A stretch of DNA of 64,000 nt from Diphasiastrum complanatum (GCA_029204225.1 CM055098.1:16917775-16981774), one strand, 5' to 3'; counted from the first letter of the stretch, positions 21,090-33,527 are shown. The notes: generated by a model not told the origin, from the letters alone. Numbers and translations: made by a program.

Positions 21090-22700
21090 TACAAGAGAAA
21101 CACCGACAGACAGATTTTGGTTTACTTACACTGTTCACTTCCGCCTGCTGCTGAATCTCAGCTCGAAGAGTATTGCTGCCCCCATGTCGCCTTGTCTACC
21201 GATCCGAAATAATCTCATTCTAGTCAAACCCACGCCGCACGCATCAGAATTGTGATGTGCTGCGCTGATCCTGCCAGACCTGATGTTGCTGCCAAAACAA
21301 AAAATAAAGTGACAAAATGGAGTCAGAATTTACTGACTGAAAATTGACCCAACAAAGAAATTTACTGCCCACAGAATACACAGGAAGAAAAACAAATTTG
21401 CAACCTGCTATTCCTATAGATCCATTGATTGAAGCCTGAAACTTTTTTAGTTGGCAATTGAGGATCTGAGTCCTGATTCTAGCAATCCTCCATCGATCCT
21501 CTACATCCCAATCTTTCGAAAAATAAATTAAACAACATCACACATTACTTTGTTACCGTCCCACTTTATTTCAGCTACCTCGGACAAAGTGAGACGCTCC
21601 TTCGAGACTCGAGCCCAAGCTCCAAAAGCCCAAAATGCAACAACCTTTGCAAATGCTTTATTGTTCAAAGCCCATGCTAAGCTTGGACAAGTAAGCTCCA
21701 TCTCTGTTGGCTTTGTGCGGTTGGGAAAGAGGTTGCAGAGTGCAAACTTGCAAACCAGGCATGCATGGTGGAGTTTGCAGACAATGTGGTAGATGGATCT
21801 CAAGACTGAGTAGTCTATGCGAAAATGATTTCTCTCATTTTGAATAAATGGTTGCTCCAAAAATAGACGACCTTGTTGGTATATATTATAGTAGTTGAAG
21901 GCACTATCTAAAAATTTAGATTGTGTCAAGAATTAGCCCCTTATCATGGAAAGGTTGTCCATAGTTGCAAATTTTGCATAAAACTGATCTCAAGTTAATA
22001 GGTGCTTTGAAGAGGAGCATTATTTGAGGGATATGGTCTATTTATGTGAAACATTGGTTGGGATATTGATGTTCTTTGGCTAGAATCAATGAAACCTTTC
22101 TTGAGTTTGATCAAATTTGATGGTTAGCATTCAATTGTAGCAATTGCAAAAATATTTTTAGTAAATGCTTGTTATGCACTTACAAAAGATGCATAACAAA
22201 ATCTCATATTTAATTTTTTTAGTGTAAAAGAGCTTCCATATGCATGGAGATGCAAACAAATACAATGAATACCATTATTCACTTATTGTTGCGATGTCTT
22301 TTTGATAATTTGAAAGAATGGCTTTAATATTTGACAATCAAGTATAATAATACTTTGTTGCAAACAAATCTAAAAAGATGCATGACATTTTAGTGTAAGA
22401 TATTGCTTCCAGAGCTTTTTGAAGTAAAGTTTGGAATACTAGTTTTGTATAAATACGTACCTAAGGAGAACAAAATTATAGAAAACAGATATTGTAGGGG
22501 CAAAACTCTCACTTTCAAAAAAGTGAAAGGATGTCACTAATTATCAATGTTATGCTAAACGTGAAACAACTTGCAAGTATGGACAATGGAGTTTGAAGAA
22601 ATATCAAGTTTCTACCCACAAAGCACTTTTAGCTTGTGATTACAAACCTGTAGAAATACACATAAAATTGCCACAGGCCAAAACTGCAACCGCAGGGGCT
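21090..22700. other. No gene recognised
   Basis: A 133-codon minus-strand frame at 21929-21528 matches no family I know and lacks clear splice or start context. The remainder is AT-rich. Confidence 0.3.
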
Positions 22701-22739
22701 TGCATACGGTTTCTCACGGCTCTAAGTTCCAAAGGGAAC

Positions 22740-23130
22740 AAACTGCAATGAGCAACTGCACCGCAAGCTAGGCCTTGCCAAACGACTTCAACGAAGCCAT
22801 CGAAGTCAACCGCAAACGACCTCAACAAAGCCACTGAAGGCAACCGCAAAGTCAAGGTTGCGGAGACCAACGAGCAACCGCACCGCAAGGTCCTGCCAAG
22901 CGACTTAGACGAAGCCCCTGAAGGCAATCGCAAAGTCAAAGTTGCGGAGACCAACAAGCGACCGCACCGTAGGCTACCGAAGGAGCCTCACATACGGTTC
23001 AACACAAAGCAAAACCAAACCGCTAGGGAAGAACCGCAAAGTCTCACATACGGTTCAGCACGAAACGAAACCAAACTGCTAGGGAAGAACTGCAAGGCCT
23101 CACATATGGTTCATCACGAAGCAGTTGACC
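22740..23130. repeat. Two adjacent short tandem-repeat families
   Basis: From 22740 to 22985 an approximately 84-base unit containing GTTGCGGAGACCAAC and CGACCGCACCG recurs with changes. From about 22988 to 23125 a 56-57-base unit starting CTCACATACGGTTCA and containing GCTAGGGAAGAA is present about 2.4 times. CpG is markedly more frequent than in the surroundings. The 105-codon antisense frame is a product of the repeat. Confidence 0.7.
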
Positions 23131-23134
23131 GAAG

Positions 23135-23955
23135 GTCATCACAATGGGAATGATGGAAGCAATATGCGATATGGCTCACGACCACGAAGAAACGATCGAT
23201 CTTCACAATTCAAGTATTGACAAAATCGAGGAAGTACTAGCATGGAGAACGAGCTCCACAAAGGACAACGACAACAAATTGGAAGCCATTAGAAACGTGC
23301 TCAACCAGTTCTTGTAATCAAATGACCTCCCTTTCCTTTGTTCCTATATAAAGAGGATGAACGAGAGAGAGAAGGTTGGAGCACTGATGCATAGTGTTGC
23401 ATGGGTTAAGCATTTGATGTCAAAGTGTCCGCTAGTACGCGAGACCAATCAATTTGTTCGTAAGAGATAGATTCTCTTGCGTCAACTTGCTGCTTGGTAT
23501 GCCACACAACGCCCAAAGGAACATTGATGTAATATAGATGCTATTTTGCACATTTTTGTGTTGTGTATAATTTTGAATGCTTAATGCTAGTTCATTGTTC
23601 ATGTTTATTCAGCTTTCATTCTACATTCCGCGCTAAGTCTTACTTGGGTTAGCAAGAGTGAATAGCAAATGAGGATGTTTGCTCTCCAAAATAATAGAGT
23701 TTCCTCCTTCTCATTAAACATGAAAAATGATTACAAATGGTGCTTTTTTATCTTTGGGGTGGCCCTTGCCCCTTGTTTCCTATTGGCTACTTGCAAAGGA
23801 TGAGATTGCAATCCACACCATCCACAAGAAGCACAAACTAATCTATGGTGTAGAAAGAAGCACATCCCACCTACCACCATTTGACTTTTGACTAACTGAA
23901 AAACTTAGTAACTTAAACTTAATTTAGACTTTGGCTTCTAATATTATTTTTAATT
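23135..23955. other. LTR-like sequence, ends not defined
   Basis: CCTATATAAAGAGG at about 23345 is a good TATA box on the plus strand, followed by a CT/GA-rich leader. This looks like U3-R of an LTR, but I could not find paired ends or a target duplication. Confidence 0.3.
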
Positions 23956-23959
23956 ACAT

Positions 23960-25040
23960 GGCTCCAAGTTTAGTTTATAGATCATCAAGAAAGATTTTTA
24001 TAAATCTTTGTAAATACTCTTTGTAACATTCAGATCTAACAATTAGCAAGTACAATAATAAGCATGAGAGATGGAGAAAAATTGATAGAGAGCAAGGACA
24101 TTCACAAGTTCATTTCATAAGAGAACCAATATGCTTGTATTAAATGAAGATTTGGCAACTCGAGTTTGCCCCTATTTATAGTTGAGAGGAGAGCCTTGGG
24201 ATGGGGCAACGTTTGACACAAAATCCTATTGGCCCATTTTTACCTCCCTAACTATTCAAACTTAAAAAGGAGTGGAAATTCATTCAATAATTGGAGGGAA
24301 TCAATTTGAAATTGAATTTGAACCAATTTTGATGGGAGTCCCAACTTTATTCACTAACTTGACATTTAGCTTGCGACACTAAAAGTCCCGCAAAAAGACT
24401 TAAAGTCCTTTTATTGACTTTTTAATTATCAAATAACTATGTGATCATCGGGTTGGACTTACACACGTAGGGTGCCAAATCCCTCTCACTTATTATTATT
24501 AACTAGGGTTAGGGTTGTCTTGGGATCTGCAAACCTTCCAACACTTTGTAAATACTCTTTGAATGTCGCCTGTATAACTCGTTGAAAGGTACTTGGGGCA
24601 TTATAAAATTGGGGCATTACAAAATCCAAATGGCATCACCTTGTAGGCATAGGTTTCCCATTCAGTGGCGAATGATGTCTTGTGCTGATCGTCCAATGCT
24701 ATTTTTACCTTATTGTAGCTGCTGAAACCGTCCAGGAAACTGTAGGCTTTTGCTCCTGCTACTCTGTCCAAAATACTTTCCGTAAATGGTAAGAGAAAAT
24801 TATTTTTCTTTGTAACTGCATTTAACGCTTTCAGGTTCACACAAATTCACATTATGTTGTTCTTCTTGGGTACTATGATATCGGTCATACCCATTTTGTG
24901 TGTTCGATTTCATAAATGAATTCGGCATCAAGTAACTTCTACAACTCCTGCTTGATCAATTTATTGTAGTTAGGATTGCAGCGATAGTAGCGGCTCAGTT
25001 TGGGGACTGCTCCACATCAACCAAGGGTATAGTATGTTGG
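23960..25040 (-). pseudogene. Ty3/gypsy reverse-transcriptase fragment, interrupted
   Basis: On the minus strand 24840-24601 reads LKALNAVTKKNNFLLPFTES, ILDRVAGAKAYSFLDGFSSY and ATEWETYAYKVMPFGFCNAP, the core of a gypsy reverse transcriptase. Weaker traces upstream to about 25040 include LLDAEFIYEIEHT. The chain continues APSTFQRVIQATFKEYLQ near 24.55 kb. After a 520-bp insertion it resumes with KEYLQRFIKIFLDDL, whose DDL is the catalytic aspartate pair. Stops and frameshifts are numerous. It lies head to head with the plus-strand gypsy pol starting at 25.44 kb. Confidence 0.7.
24024..24543. mobile_element. 520-bp insertion with 18-bp target duplication
   Basis: The 18-bp sequence CTTTGTAAATACTCTTTG occurs exactly at 24006-24023 and 24544-24561, flanking the insertion inside the reverse-transcriptase fragment. 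The insert begins TAACATTCAGATC and ends CTTCCAACA, and carries CTATAAATAG on the minus strand at about 24175. Composition resembles an LTR, but an 18-bp duplication is long for LTR integration and more typical of LINE-mediated retroposition. It has no coding frame. Confidence 0.65.
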
Positions 25041-25439
25041 ACTACGGTTGGTGGTATACCTTCAGATCTTTGTAATTTCATGCGAAGCAATCTTTGTATT
25101 CCACCAACAATGCGCGTAGCCTTTTGAATTGGGTGGATGTCAACTGTTCTCCCACATGTACGAACTTTTTGATCCTAGTTTTGATTGCTCTGAGATTTTC
25201 ACAATTGACAGATCAGGGGCAGATCTTTCTATTGATGCTATCCGCGAGAGTTCTCTGTGCGAGGGTTGGCTGTGAGAGAGCTTTTTCACTGTTTTTCAGT
25301 CAAAAATCTTGTTTTTTCAAAAATCCTGGGAAGTAACTTCAGACAGTTGATGTAGAAAAGGTGGTCACTTTTGAGGAAGAGGACAAAGAAATCGCGAAGA
25401 CAAAATTGTCTAGTGTTGTTATCGATAAACCCACCTCAA

Positions 25440-28080
25440 AATCGAAGCCCGGTCGCTCGACGATTTAAAAGGTATACCTGCAGAATTCGGAGAGCACCAA
25501 ATTGACCTTAAGGAAGATGCTGTACCTATTCGACAGAGACAATATCGTCTCAATCCAAAGTACTCTCTCATGGTCAAGGACGAACTTAACAAGCACCTTA
25601 AGACATGTATAATCTATCTCGTCTTAAGTAGTGAATGGGTTTCACCCATTGTTGTCGTCCCAAAGAAGAAGACTGGCAAAATACGAATATGCCAGGATTT
25701 TCGCAAACTCAATGCTGCCACAAGGAAGGACCATCATCCTCTGTCTTTCACTAATTCCATCCTAGATCAGGTTGCTGGTCAAGAGCGTTACAGTTTCTGT
25801 GACAGCTTTTCTGGATATAATCAGGTTGGAGTGCGAAAGGAGTATCATTCAAAGACCACATTCATTACGGATTGGGGCACTTATGCCTACAACAAAATGC
25901 CCTTTTGTCTTTGTAACGCTCCAGCGACTTTTCAGTGAATCGTGATGTTAATTTTCGCTGCCTTCCTGAGAACTTTTCTCGAAATATTTATTGATGATTT
26001 CTATGTATACAATGATATAAAGACACACCTGCATAAGTTGCAATTAACATTGCAATGGTGTCGAGATACTTGTTTATTTCTTCATCCAGAGAAATGTTTT
26101 TTTGGTATGAAAGAAGGAATATTGCTCGGACACAGAATATCTAACAGAGGAATAGAAGTCGACAAAGATAAAGTCGAGCTTATAAAGAATCTCCAGATAC
26201 CAACCAATTTACGTGAATTAAGAGCTTTCTTAGGACATGTTGGCTATTACAGGAGATTTATTCAAAATCATGCTTCTATTGCTGCCTCTCTTACACATCT
26301 ACTGAAGAAACAAGTGGAATACTTGTGGACGAATGAACAACAGAAAGCATTCGAAGATCTTAAGCAAAGGTTGATCAATGCTCCTATTCTGAGACCACCC
26401 AACTGGGCTATTTTATTTCTGCATTTGCTATTGGCGTCTGTCTAAGCCAAAAGGATGACCAGAAGAAGGATCATCCCATCTACTATGCGAGTCGACAGCT
26501 CAGTGCATCAGAGAAGAATTATTCGACTACAGAAAGGGAAGCACTTGGCATGATTTTCACTGTAAAAAAATTTCGGCATTACTTGTTGGGATATGTATTT
26601 ATTTTTCATGTGGATCATTATGCTCTTAAGTATCTTGTAAATAAAAACTAGATCTATCAGGATGAATCGCTCGATGGGTTCTACTTCTGTAGGAATTTAC
26701 TTATCAAGTAGAACTTCGTCAAGGAAAATATCATACGAATGCTGATTATTTATCGCGACTCAGCACCAGAAAAACTGAAGACCCTATCAATGATGATTTT
26801 CCAAATGAACATTTATTCGAGATTTCATTTACAAACTCGTTATATTCTGATATTATTACTTATCTTAAAAATCAGATATATCCAGATGGTTACGATTTGG
26901 AGCAAAAGACAGTTTTTCAATATAAGGTAGCACCTTATACAATTATTAACAATGTTCTGTGCAAGCTTGGTGCTGACCATCAACTACGAAGATGTCTCGA
27001 AACTGAAGACATTAAAAAGGTCGTTAAAGCCTTACACTTGGAAGATGTTGGTGGACATTTTGCTTTGAAGAATACAGTTAATAAGATATTGACTGCCAAG
27101 TATTGGTGGCCAACAATGTTCAAGGATGTATCAAATTTAATTCGTTCATGTGATCCATGCCAGAGATCTGGTAAGCCTACAAAAGCAATGAATTGGCCGT
27201 TGACACCGATCCTGCCTCTTGCACCATTCGAGAAGTGGGGGATTGACTTTGTTGGTCCAATCAAACCTGTTACTTGACATACAAAATGTCGTTATATTTT
27301 AGCTGCAACGGATTATGCTACCAAGAACGTTGAAGCAGAGGCGACGAAACGAAACGATGCGAAAACTGTCGCGACGTTCTTATTCAAAAGTATAATTACA
27401 AGATATGGTTGTCCACTCGAACTAGTAAGCGACCGAGGTACACATTTTCTAAATGATACGATACGGTTGCTGACAACCTATTTCTTGATCAAACACAGAA
27501 AAACTACAGCGTATAATCCAAAAGCAAACGGGTTGACAGAAAGAGCTAATGGAATTTTATGTAAGATTTTGACTAAAATTACTATTGCACATGCAACAGA
27601 TTGGGATCAGAAACTACCATCAGTTCTCTGGGCTTATCGCAACATAGAGAAAATCACGACGAAACAGACACCATATTTTCTTACATATGGTATGCATCCT
27701 ATTTTGCCAATTGAATTTGAGGTGAAAACCTTTCGTATTCAAGCTCAACGAACAGATGCAGAATGTATAAACGAAAGGTTGACTAATATTGAAGAACTAG
27801 CTGAAGCTCGTGAGAATTCACAAAAACTAACGGAGGAAATCCATAAACAAAGAAAGAAAAATATGACAGTCATATAAAAAAATGTTATCTTAAAGCTGAT
27901 GATTATGCGCTGATATATGACAGTCGCCATCAAAAGTTCCCTGAAAAACTCCATATGCAATGGCTTGGATCGTATAAAGTCATAGAGGTGTTTGACAATG
28001 GTCCTGTGCAATTTCAATCACTTGAAGGTGAACTATTACCTACACGTATTAATGGGTCCAGACCGAAGAAATACTACATT
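25440..28080 (+). pseudogene. Ty3/gypsy pol (reverse transcriptase, RNase H, integrase), decayed
   Basis: Domain order is clear. RT: KKKTGKIRICQDFRKLNAAT, CLCNAPATFQ, then IDDFYVYND after an in-frame TGA near 25936. RT thumb: ILLGHRISNRGIEVDKDKV and RELRAFLGHVGYYRRFI. RNase H: HPIYYASRQLSASEKNYSTT (26.46-26.65 kb). Integrase: the Cys pair SCDPCQRSGKP of the HHCC finger, WGIDFVGPI, and AYNPKANGLTERANG of the catalytic core. The shift from RT-RNase H to integrase typifies gypsy order. Stops and shifts occur near 25936, 26445, 27275 and 27875. Gag, protease and the 5' LTR are missing, so the element is 5'-truncated at about 25.4 kb. Confidence 0.85.
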
Positions 28081-28120
28081 TGATCAGAATTTTTTTTATT
28101 CTTATTATTTTCTAGTATTT

Positions 28121-28536
28121 TTCTAGAATTAATCGCGAATTTTCTTTTATCTTGTCTAAAATTTTTCGCGACTTTTCTATCTAGAAATTTTCGTGAAATT
28201 TTCTACCACCGTCCAACATTTTTCATAATGTTTCGTGAAATTTTTGAGAATTTTTCTTGACTTCTCTCAATCTTTCAATATCATTTTTAAATGTATTTTC
28301 GTCGAGAACTTTTCGCGAGACTCAATTTGTTAATCAAATTTTCGTAAATTGTTTTTGAGAATTTTTCTAGAATCTTTTCTAGCATTTTCTCCAGTTTTTC
28401 GAAAAAATTTCTAGTATGTTGCTAAAATTTTCGAGAAATTTTTGAGAGTCTTTGTATTATTTTTAGGATCCTTCGAGAAAGTTTTGCAAAACTTTCTAGA
28501 ATCTTTCTAAGCATAATTTTGAAAATATTTCGAGAA
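28121..28536 (+). promoter_or_regulatory. Array of eight TTCnnGAA palindromes
   Basis: Perfect TTCnnGAA sites lie at 28121, 28190, 28232, 28365, 28430, 28472, 28494 and 28529, with several near matches between. The core matches the inverted GAA unit bound by heat-shock factors. The array lies between gypsy pol and the accessory ORF, upstream of a G-box-like CACGTG (28580) and a TATA-like box (28721). It could be an internal promoter; the alternative is slippage of a T/A-rich TTTCTAGAA word. Confidence 0.5.
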
Positions 28537-28720
28537 TCTCTTGACATACTTTTTGTATTCCTCCATTAAAGATGATGGCCACGTGATCATCATTATTCAC
28601 ACGCGCTCACATATATTGTTTCTTCTTAATTTATTTCTTTTCTTTTCACAAACGGTCTTCCGTCATTAAAGATTGATCTGGCAAATTATAGTTTCAAACA
28701 CTGAGCCATGCACGTCCTCC

Positions 28721-28727
28721 ATAAATA
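28721..28727 (+). promoter_or_regulatory. TATA-like box upstream of accessory ORF
   Basis: CCATAAATAGAAG lies about 200 bases before the ATG at 28926. Spacing suits a short 5' leader. Confidence 0.35.
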
Positions 28728-28925
28728 GAAGTGACAGATGTCAAGTCACCATGCCACGTCATCATCCCTTCCACACCGCTATTGCTTATCATAGTTATTT
28801 TTCATTTTTCTTCTTTACACTTTCTACCTGCGAGTTTATGCTTTTCTGCGCTCATTCTCTTTGCGATCAAAGCACTCTTTTGCGAACTATTGCGATCTAC
28901 GGAGCTATTGTCAAACATTTGACCA

Positions 28926-30690
28926 ATGGCTTCCGGATCCAGTTCTAGCTCTAATATCATCTGGAAAGCACGCGCAGGAATCCGCCTGGCATCCATCCAG
29001 TCCTTTTTGGATCGATGCAGGTTGGATGATTTGAAAGTGGACCCCTCCATCATCCTCTCTGAAGTCAGTACTGAGTTTGTGAACTCTATATATTTCATTT
29101 TGGAGGAGGAATTCAAAGTTCACGTACGAGGCTTCACTATCTCTGAAGATTTGTTTTGCACAGCCCTCGGATTACCATTGGATGGGAAGCTGGTTGTGAC
29201 AAATAAAGATTCGGTGGATGAAGCTGCCCACTTCTTAAGCAACTGCTTCGTACCCACGAAGGGGTACAAAATCTCTATGATCCGAGATGCGACATTCAAA
29301 TTGTTTTGTAAATACACAAACCAAGCCATATTTTTGATGGATGCGGATGCAACAATTTCAGTACAAAATTTTGGTTACATATTGGATGCGCTTGCGGGTA
29401 ATCCAGTATGCTTCGGTGTTATCACATACATAGCTTTTTTTGCAATGGATCAAACATCAAAAGTTTTCTGGTGTCGAAGCCCATGTTTCTCGCCTATGCA
29501 CTCATTTTCAAATTTTGACTGAGCAAGAGAAAATACTGCTGAAGGGAAGGATGTTGGCTCCTAAGCCAATTGATCTTTCCAGCCTCATTTCTGTATCTAT
29601 TCCGGTTCCATCCGATGCTGCACTAGTAGTCGAAGTAGCAGCCACCACTGCTATGGAGAGTGAAGCTGTGGCAATGGAAACCGATGGAGTTGCTGCTGCT
29701 GTTGATTCTTCAAAGCCAGCATCTGCTTCCACATCTCAGAAGCAGCAGAGTGCATCCACCTCTGAGGATGACGCAACCCAGTCCGATACATCAGACAAAG
29801 GACGAATAGCTACTGAAGGCGACATTGGGGCACCTGTGGTAGATGAAGAAGAACCAGACGACCAGCCCCAGTGGCTTTCGATCCATGACAGAGAAAGCCA
29901 AGAATCTAGTGGCTGAAGTATATGAGTTTGACAAGTACCACCGACAACTCATGATGCAGCTTATCACCTCAAAAAGAAAATCACTAGACTCTCTGAAGAG
30001 TCCTTCGAGAAGATCGATTCGCTCGAATCAGACAACACGAAGCTGATCAACCAACATCGTTCTCTTGAAACCCAGCTTTAGACTCTAATAAAAGAAGCAG
30101 ACAAATAAGGCGATTCAGGCCAAGTCTGACAATTTTCAAACTCAAAACGATTCTTTGAAACATCAACTTTTGGTTGCAAATCAACATAATGTCACGCTCC
30201 AGAAATATTTACAGGAGGAGCGAATGACAAGACTAAAGGCAGAAGCTGTTCTGTCTCTGAGCACCAATGCAGGGTCAATCACAGTTGATCTCACGAAGCT
30301 GAACCAGCTCCAAAGCCAGATGCTCAAAAATTTTCGAGTCGAGTTCTTACAACCGCTCGAGAATGCGAAGGCTCTTGTTGTGGAAGAGTTGGCTGAGCTG
30401 AAGGAGCTCTCGAGTGATGCCACCCCATCTTGCAGCGGACTTGATGCACATGATGAATACCTTTAGGCCCTGTTTCGAATTGATGATCTCACACAACTCC
30501 TCCAAGCTGTGCCTGCCTGCACCGGAGTCTCAGACCATCCAGAATTCTTAGAGGCTGTGACGAAGATTGACTAGCTTGAACATGAGCTGTCGACTCTAAA
30601 GCAACAATTTGAAGATCAAAAACAGGCTGCTGAGTTGCAAACTCAGGACTTGGCAACTACATCTACACAGCCAAAGCGAATGCGGTGAAA
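28926..30690 (+). pseudogene. Accessory ORF of the gypsy element (globular domain plus coiled coil)
   Basis: A 198-codon frame opens MASGSSSSSNIIWKARAGIR and includes STEFVNSIYFILEEEFKVHV and RGFTISEDLFCTALGLPLDG. That pattern recalls the putative plant transposon protein domain found with Athila-type elements (from memory, not checked). The protein continues after a frameshift near 29465 with a Ser/Thr/Glu-rich linker. A second shift near 29870 leads to a coiled-coil-like part (EVYEFDKYHRQLMMQLIT, QKYLQEERMTRLKAEAVL, LAELKELSSDA) to about 30690, with extra stops. Total intact length would be roughly 580 residues. It sits in the same sense between integrase and the 3' LTR, the position of env-like or other extra ORFs in plant gypsy elements. 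No signal peptide or membrane segment is visible, which argues against an envelope protein. Confidence 0.6.
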
Positions 30691-31126
30691 TCAGTCGAAG
30701 GCGCAGTAGGCATCGCCTTCGACGAATGGAAGCGACCTTGGGAGAAGGACAATTTTCTCTGGTTATGGGCCCAGTTTTCTATCGAGCGAAAAGGATGTCT
30801 CTACTAGGGCATAATCCAGGGTAAGTTCCAGGTCGTACCCTTTTGATCATCAAAGTTACACATAGGCTCTTCGGCTATGTATGCTCTTGAATATATTCGT
30901 ATCAAAGAACTTCAATTTTTGCGGAACGAAGATAATAAGCGACATTTTTAGAAGCGAAAGTTGTAGTTTCAACTGTACAAACCACAAGCTGTTGCGGATT
31001 TAGGCGCATTTGACGATACAATTTTCATCAGCAATTCAAAGATCAACTCCAAATCTGACGAACAAGAATGTTTCTCGAATAATCCTCGAAATAAAGATGA
31101 TATGTTCACGAGGACGTTTCACATTT

Positions 31127-31139
31127 GAGGAAGGGGATA
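31127..31139 (+). other. Polypurine tract of the gypsy element
   Basis: GAGGAAGGGGA directly precedes the TG start of the 3' LTR, the expected site for plus-strand priming. Confidence 0.7.
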
Positions 31140-32382
31140 TGTGATGCCACGAAAATGTTAAATATTGAATATCAACATAAATATGGCATGATGTACTCGA
31201 AAATGAAGATATGAGTTGGTTAAGTATAAATCATGAAGAGGCCTAAGTCATTTTTTGGGAATATATCTCCTAAGTACTTGCCTTGTAATTAAGGGCAAGA
31301 CTTTTAAAAGGAAAAGACATTGCCTTGGATAACCTTTACTAGGTCGTCCATACGAAACGACTAGATATAAAAAGACATGTTAAACTAGAGTAACTTTAAC
31401 TCATAGTTAAGTATACCTCCTATGGTATAGTTGAACGTATTTTCAGTCTAATTGTTAACTAGAACCTTTCGTGGGAGCGACGCACCTGTTGTTTTAGAGG
31501 TGTGTTTGTTCGTCCCGTAGAATATATATAGATCTCACACTTCAGTCTCGATCATCGAGAGAAAAGAGTTTATGCTTATGTAAGAGATTGAAGAAGTGAA
31601 TAGAGTTATGTGAGTTATTCTCTCTTATCTCTGTTCTCCGCAATACTGAGTGTGAGTGATCTTGAGTCTGCTAACAATCTCTAACGTATTTCATGAATTA
31701 CTCTCTAATCAGACAGACGCTCTAGTACATTACAGTCGTTTGCTGTGTTTCCGTAAAGCATGCTCCAAAGAATTGTCATAAAATCATCTTATTCGTCTGT
31801 TGTGAATACTTCCTTTTTCGGCACTCGAATAACAACTATCTTTGGTACAGTCTAGCACGATCATTGAATAAAGTTGTATGTATACATATGAGATGTCAGT
31901 CCCTGTCTGAAGAATTGAGTCTTTGATCTGTTTTCCTGATTGGCATTGGCATAAGTTTCTAACGTATTCTAAAACTCTTCATGTTCTTTAACCATTAAGT
32001 TGGGCTTTAGTTGTTGAGGACTTCTGTTTAGAAACGAATAGTTCGCAAATGCAATTAATTAATTGTCTGCACAGTCGCGAATACATCGAATAATTCTCGA
32101 TTCTCTGTTGACACCTTAATCAGCCAGAGTGTAGTACTGCTGTACTACTCTGATAACATCTCATCTGTAGAACGCGCTTCATTCGATTCGATAGAGGCCA
32201 GATTGTTGTTCTGAATTTATAAACATTACCCATCCCGAACATAAGTAATACTGGTTACTTTTTAATGTCTGTCGACAACCAGAATAACACTCGAAACCAC
32301 TTGTCATAAATTGTACCAAAAACATAACTTTCTAACGTTGTCCTCTGTGGGAACGACATTATTTACTATAAAATCTATATCA
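31140..32382 (+). mobile_element. 3' LTR of the gypsy element (right end uncertain)
   Basis: The start TGTGATGCCACGAAAATG follows the polypurine tract. A TATA box (AATATATATAG) lies at about 31523 and a GAGA-rich transcribed leader follows. There is no second copy in the window, so the right end, placed near a CA at 32382, is a guess. Confidence 0.55.
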
Positions 32383-32386
32383 ACCC

Positions 32387-33400
32387 TGTTGGTATAGTAC
32401 GACACTTCCAATCTTGGATGACACTTGCCATTTGTGTTGGAAAGAGGTGTCTAAAAGATAGGTCGAATAGAATTCGAATAAGTTCGAATAAGATTCGAAT
32501 AAAAAAATTCGAACGACAAGAAAGAAAACTTATCGTGCGTAGCGGAATAAACTCTCTTTCTCTTTCTTCATGCATGACTACGCCTATCAATTTCAAACAA
32601 AACAATAGTGATAGAAATCACGTTTGATCTTATAGTAACTAACTTTGAAATCATCAGTACTACAATGATTATGTAGCCGAATATCAATGCATTGAATTAT
32701 CAGACAAATAATTAGTCGCGAAGAACTACAGAATTGCATACATTCAGAGACAAACCTGAATGCAATAAAAAGATAGTATTGATTCGGTATGAAAGTAAAA
32801 CAGAAGTAAATGAGTACAATAAGTTGCGGATCGAAGCCACGTACTCTAAGCTGTCTCTGAGCGGTTAAAATGAAAGTCTAAATGAAGCGCAATGCTGATA
32901 AGCAGTAAGCGCAATAGCAATCTCTAAACAACTCTAAGAAGTGAGCTAGAATGCTCAGGAGTGTTCAAGCTCACAGGCTTGAGAGAGAGAGCTAACTATT
33001 CAATACTTGCTGATCTATTCATCGAAGTTAAAACTGTAGGAATATGAGCAGCTATTTATACTAAGCAAAATGCAGCAACGTCCAATAGTAGGACAACTAA
33101 TTAGGTCATTAATCATAATGGATAGTGAGCTGGCATCCATCCAAAATGAGCTGGCATTCGTCCACTTGAACCTTCCAAGAAATTTTGTAGTTTCAATTAA
33201 GGCAAATAATAAACTGTCTTTCAACCGACAAGATATTTGTCGGACCATGCTCGAACGTTTATAAGTCGGGTCCACCTGTGAGCGATTCTCAAGTACTTTT
33301 GCAAACTGTGTAGAAACACAAAGAAAACTGTAGGTCTGGATAATGAGTTGGACGAAGATTAAAATGTTGATTAGTCAATTAGTAGGAGAATAATCCAACA
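32387..33400 (-). mobile_element. Probable 3' LTR of the outer copia element
   Basis: On the minus strand the LTR begins TGTTGGATTA at 33400, right after the AAGGGGAGG polypurine tract (33409-33401). A TATAAATAG box lies at about 33060. The left limit at 32387 is chosen because TGTTGG there mirrors CCAACA at 33400. No matching LTR is seen beyond the primer site at 43.29 kb, so this end is uncertain. Confidence 0.45.
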
Positions 33401-33527
33401 CCTCCCCTTAATATGAATCCATGAATTTCTTGACCTTTAAACTTAGTTCTGCACAAAACTTTCTGTGTGCATCCAAGCTTAACGCTTTGGTAAAAATATC
33501 TGTGGTCATATCTTGCGTTTGACAGTA

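Noticed and set aside
22640-22957. 105-codon minus frame with repeated VSATLTLRLPS
   Set aside because: The repeat in the protein mirrors a DNA tandem repeat; no start or splice context.
28802-29329. Minus-strand frames opposite the gypsy accessory ORF
   Set aside because: Shadows of the plus-strand coding sequence.
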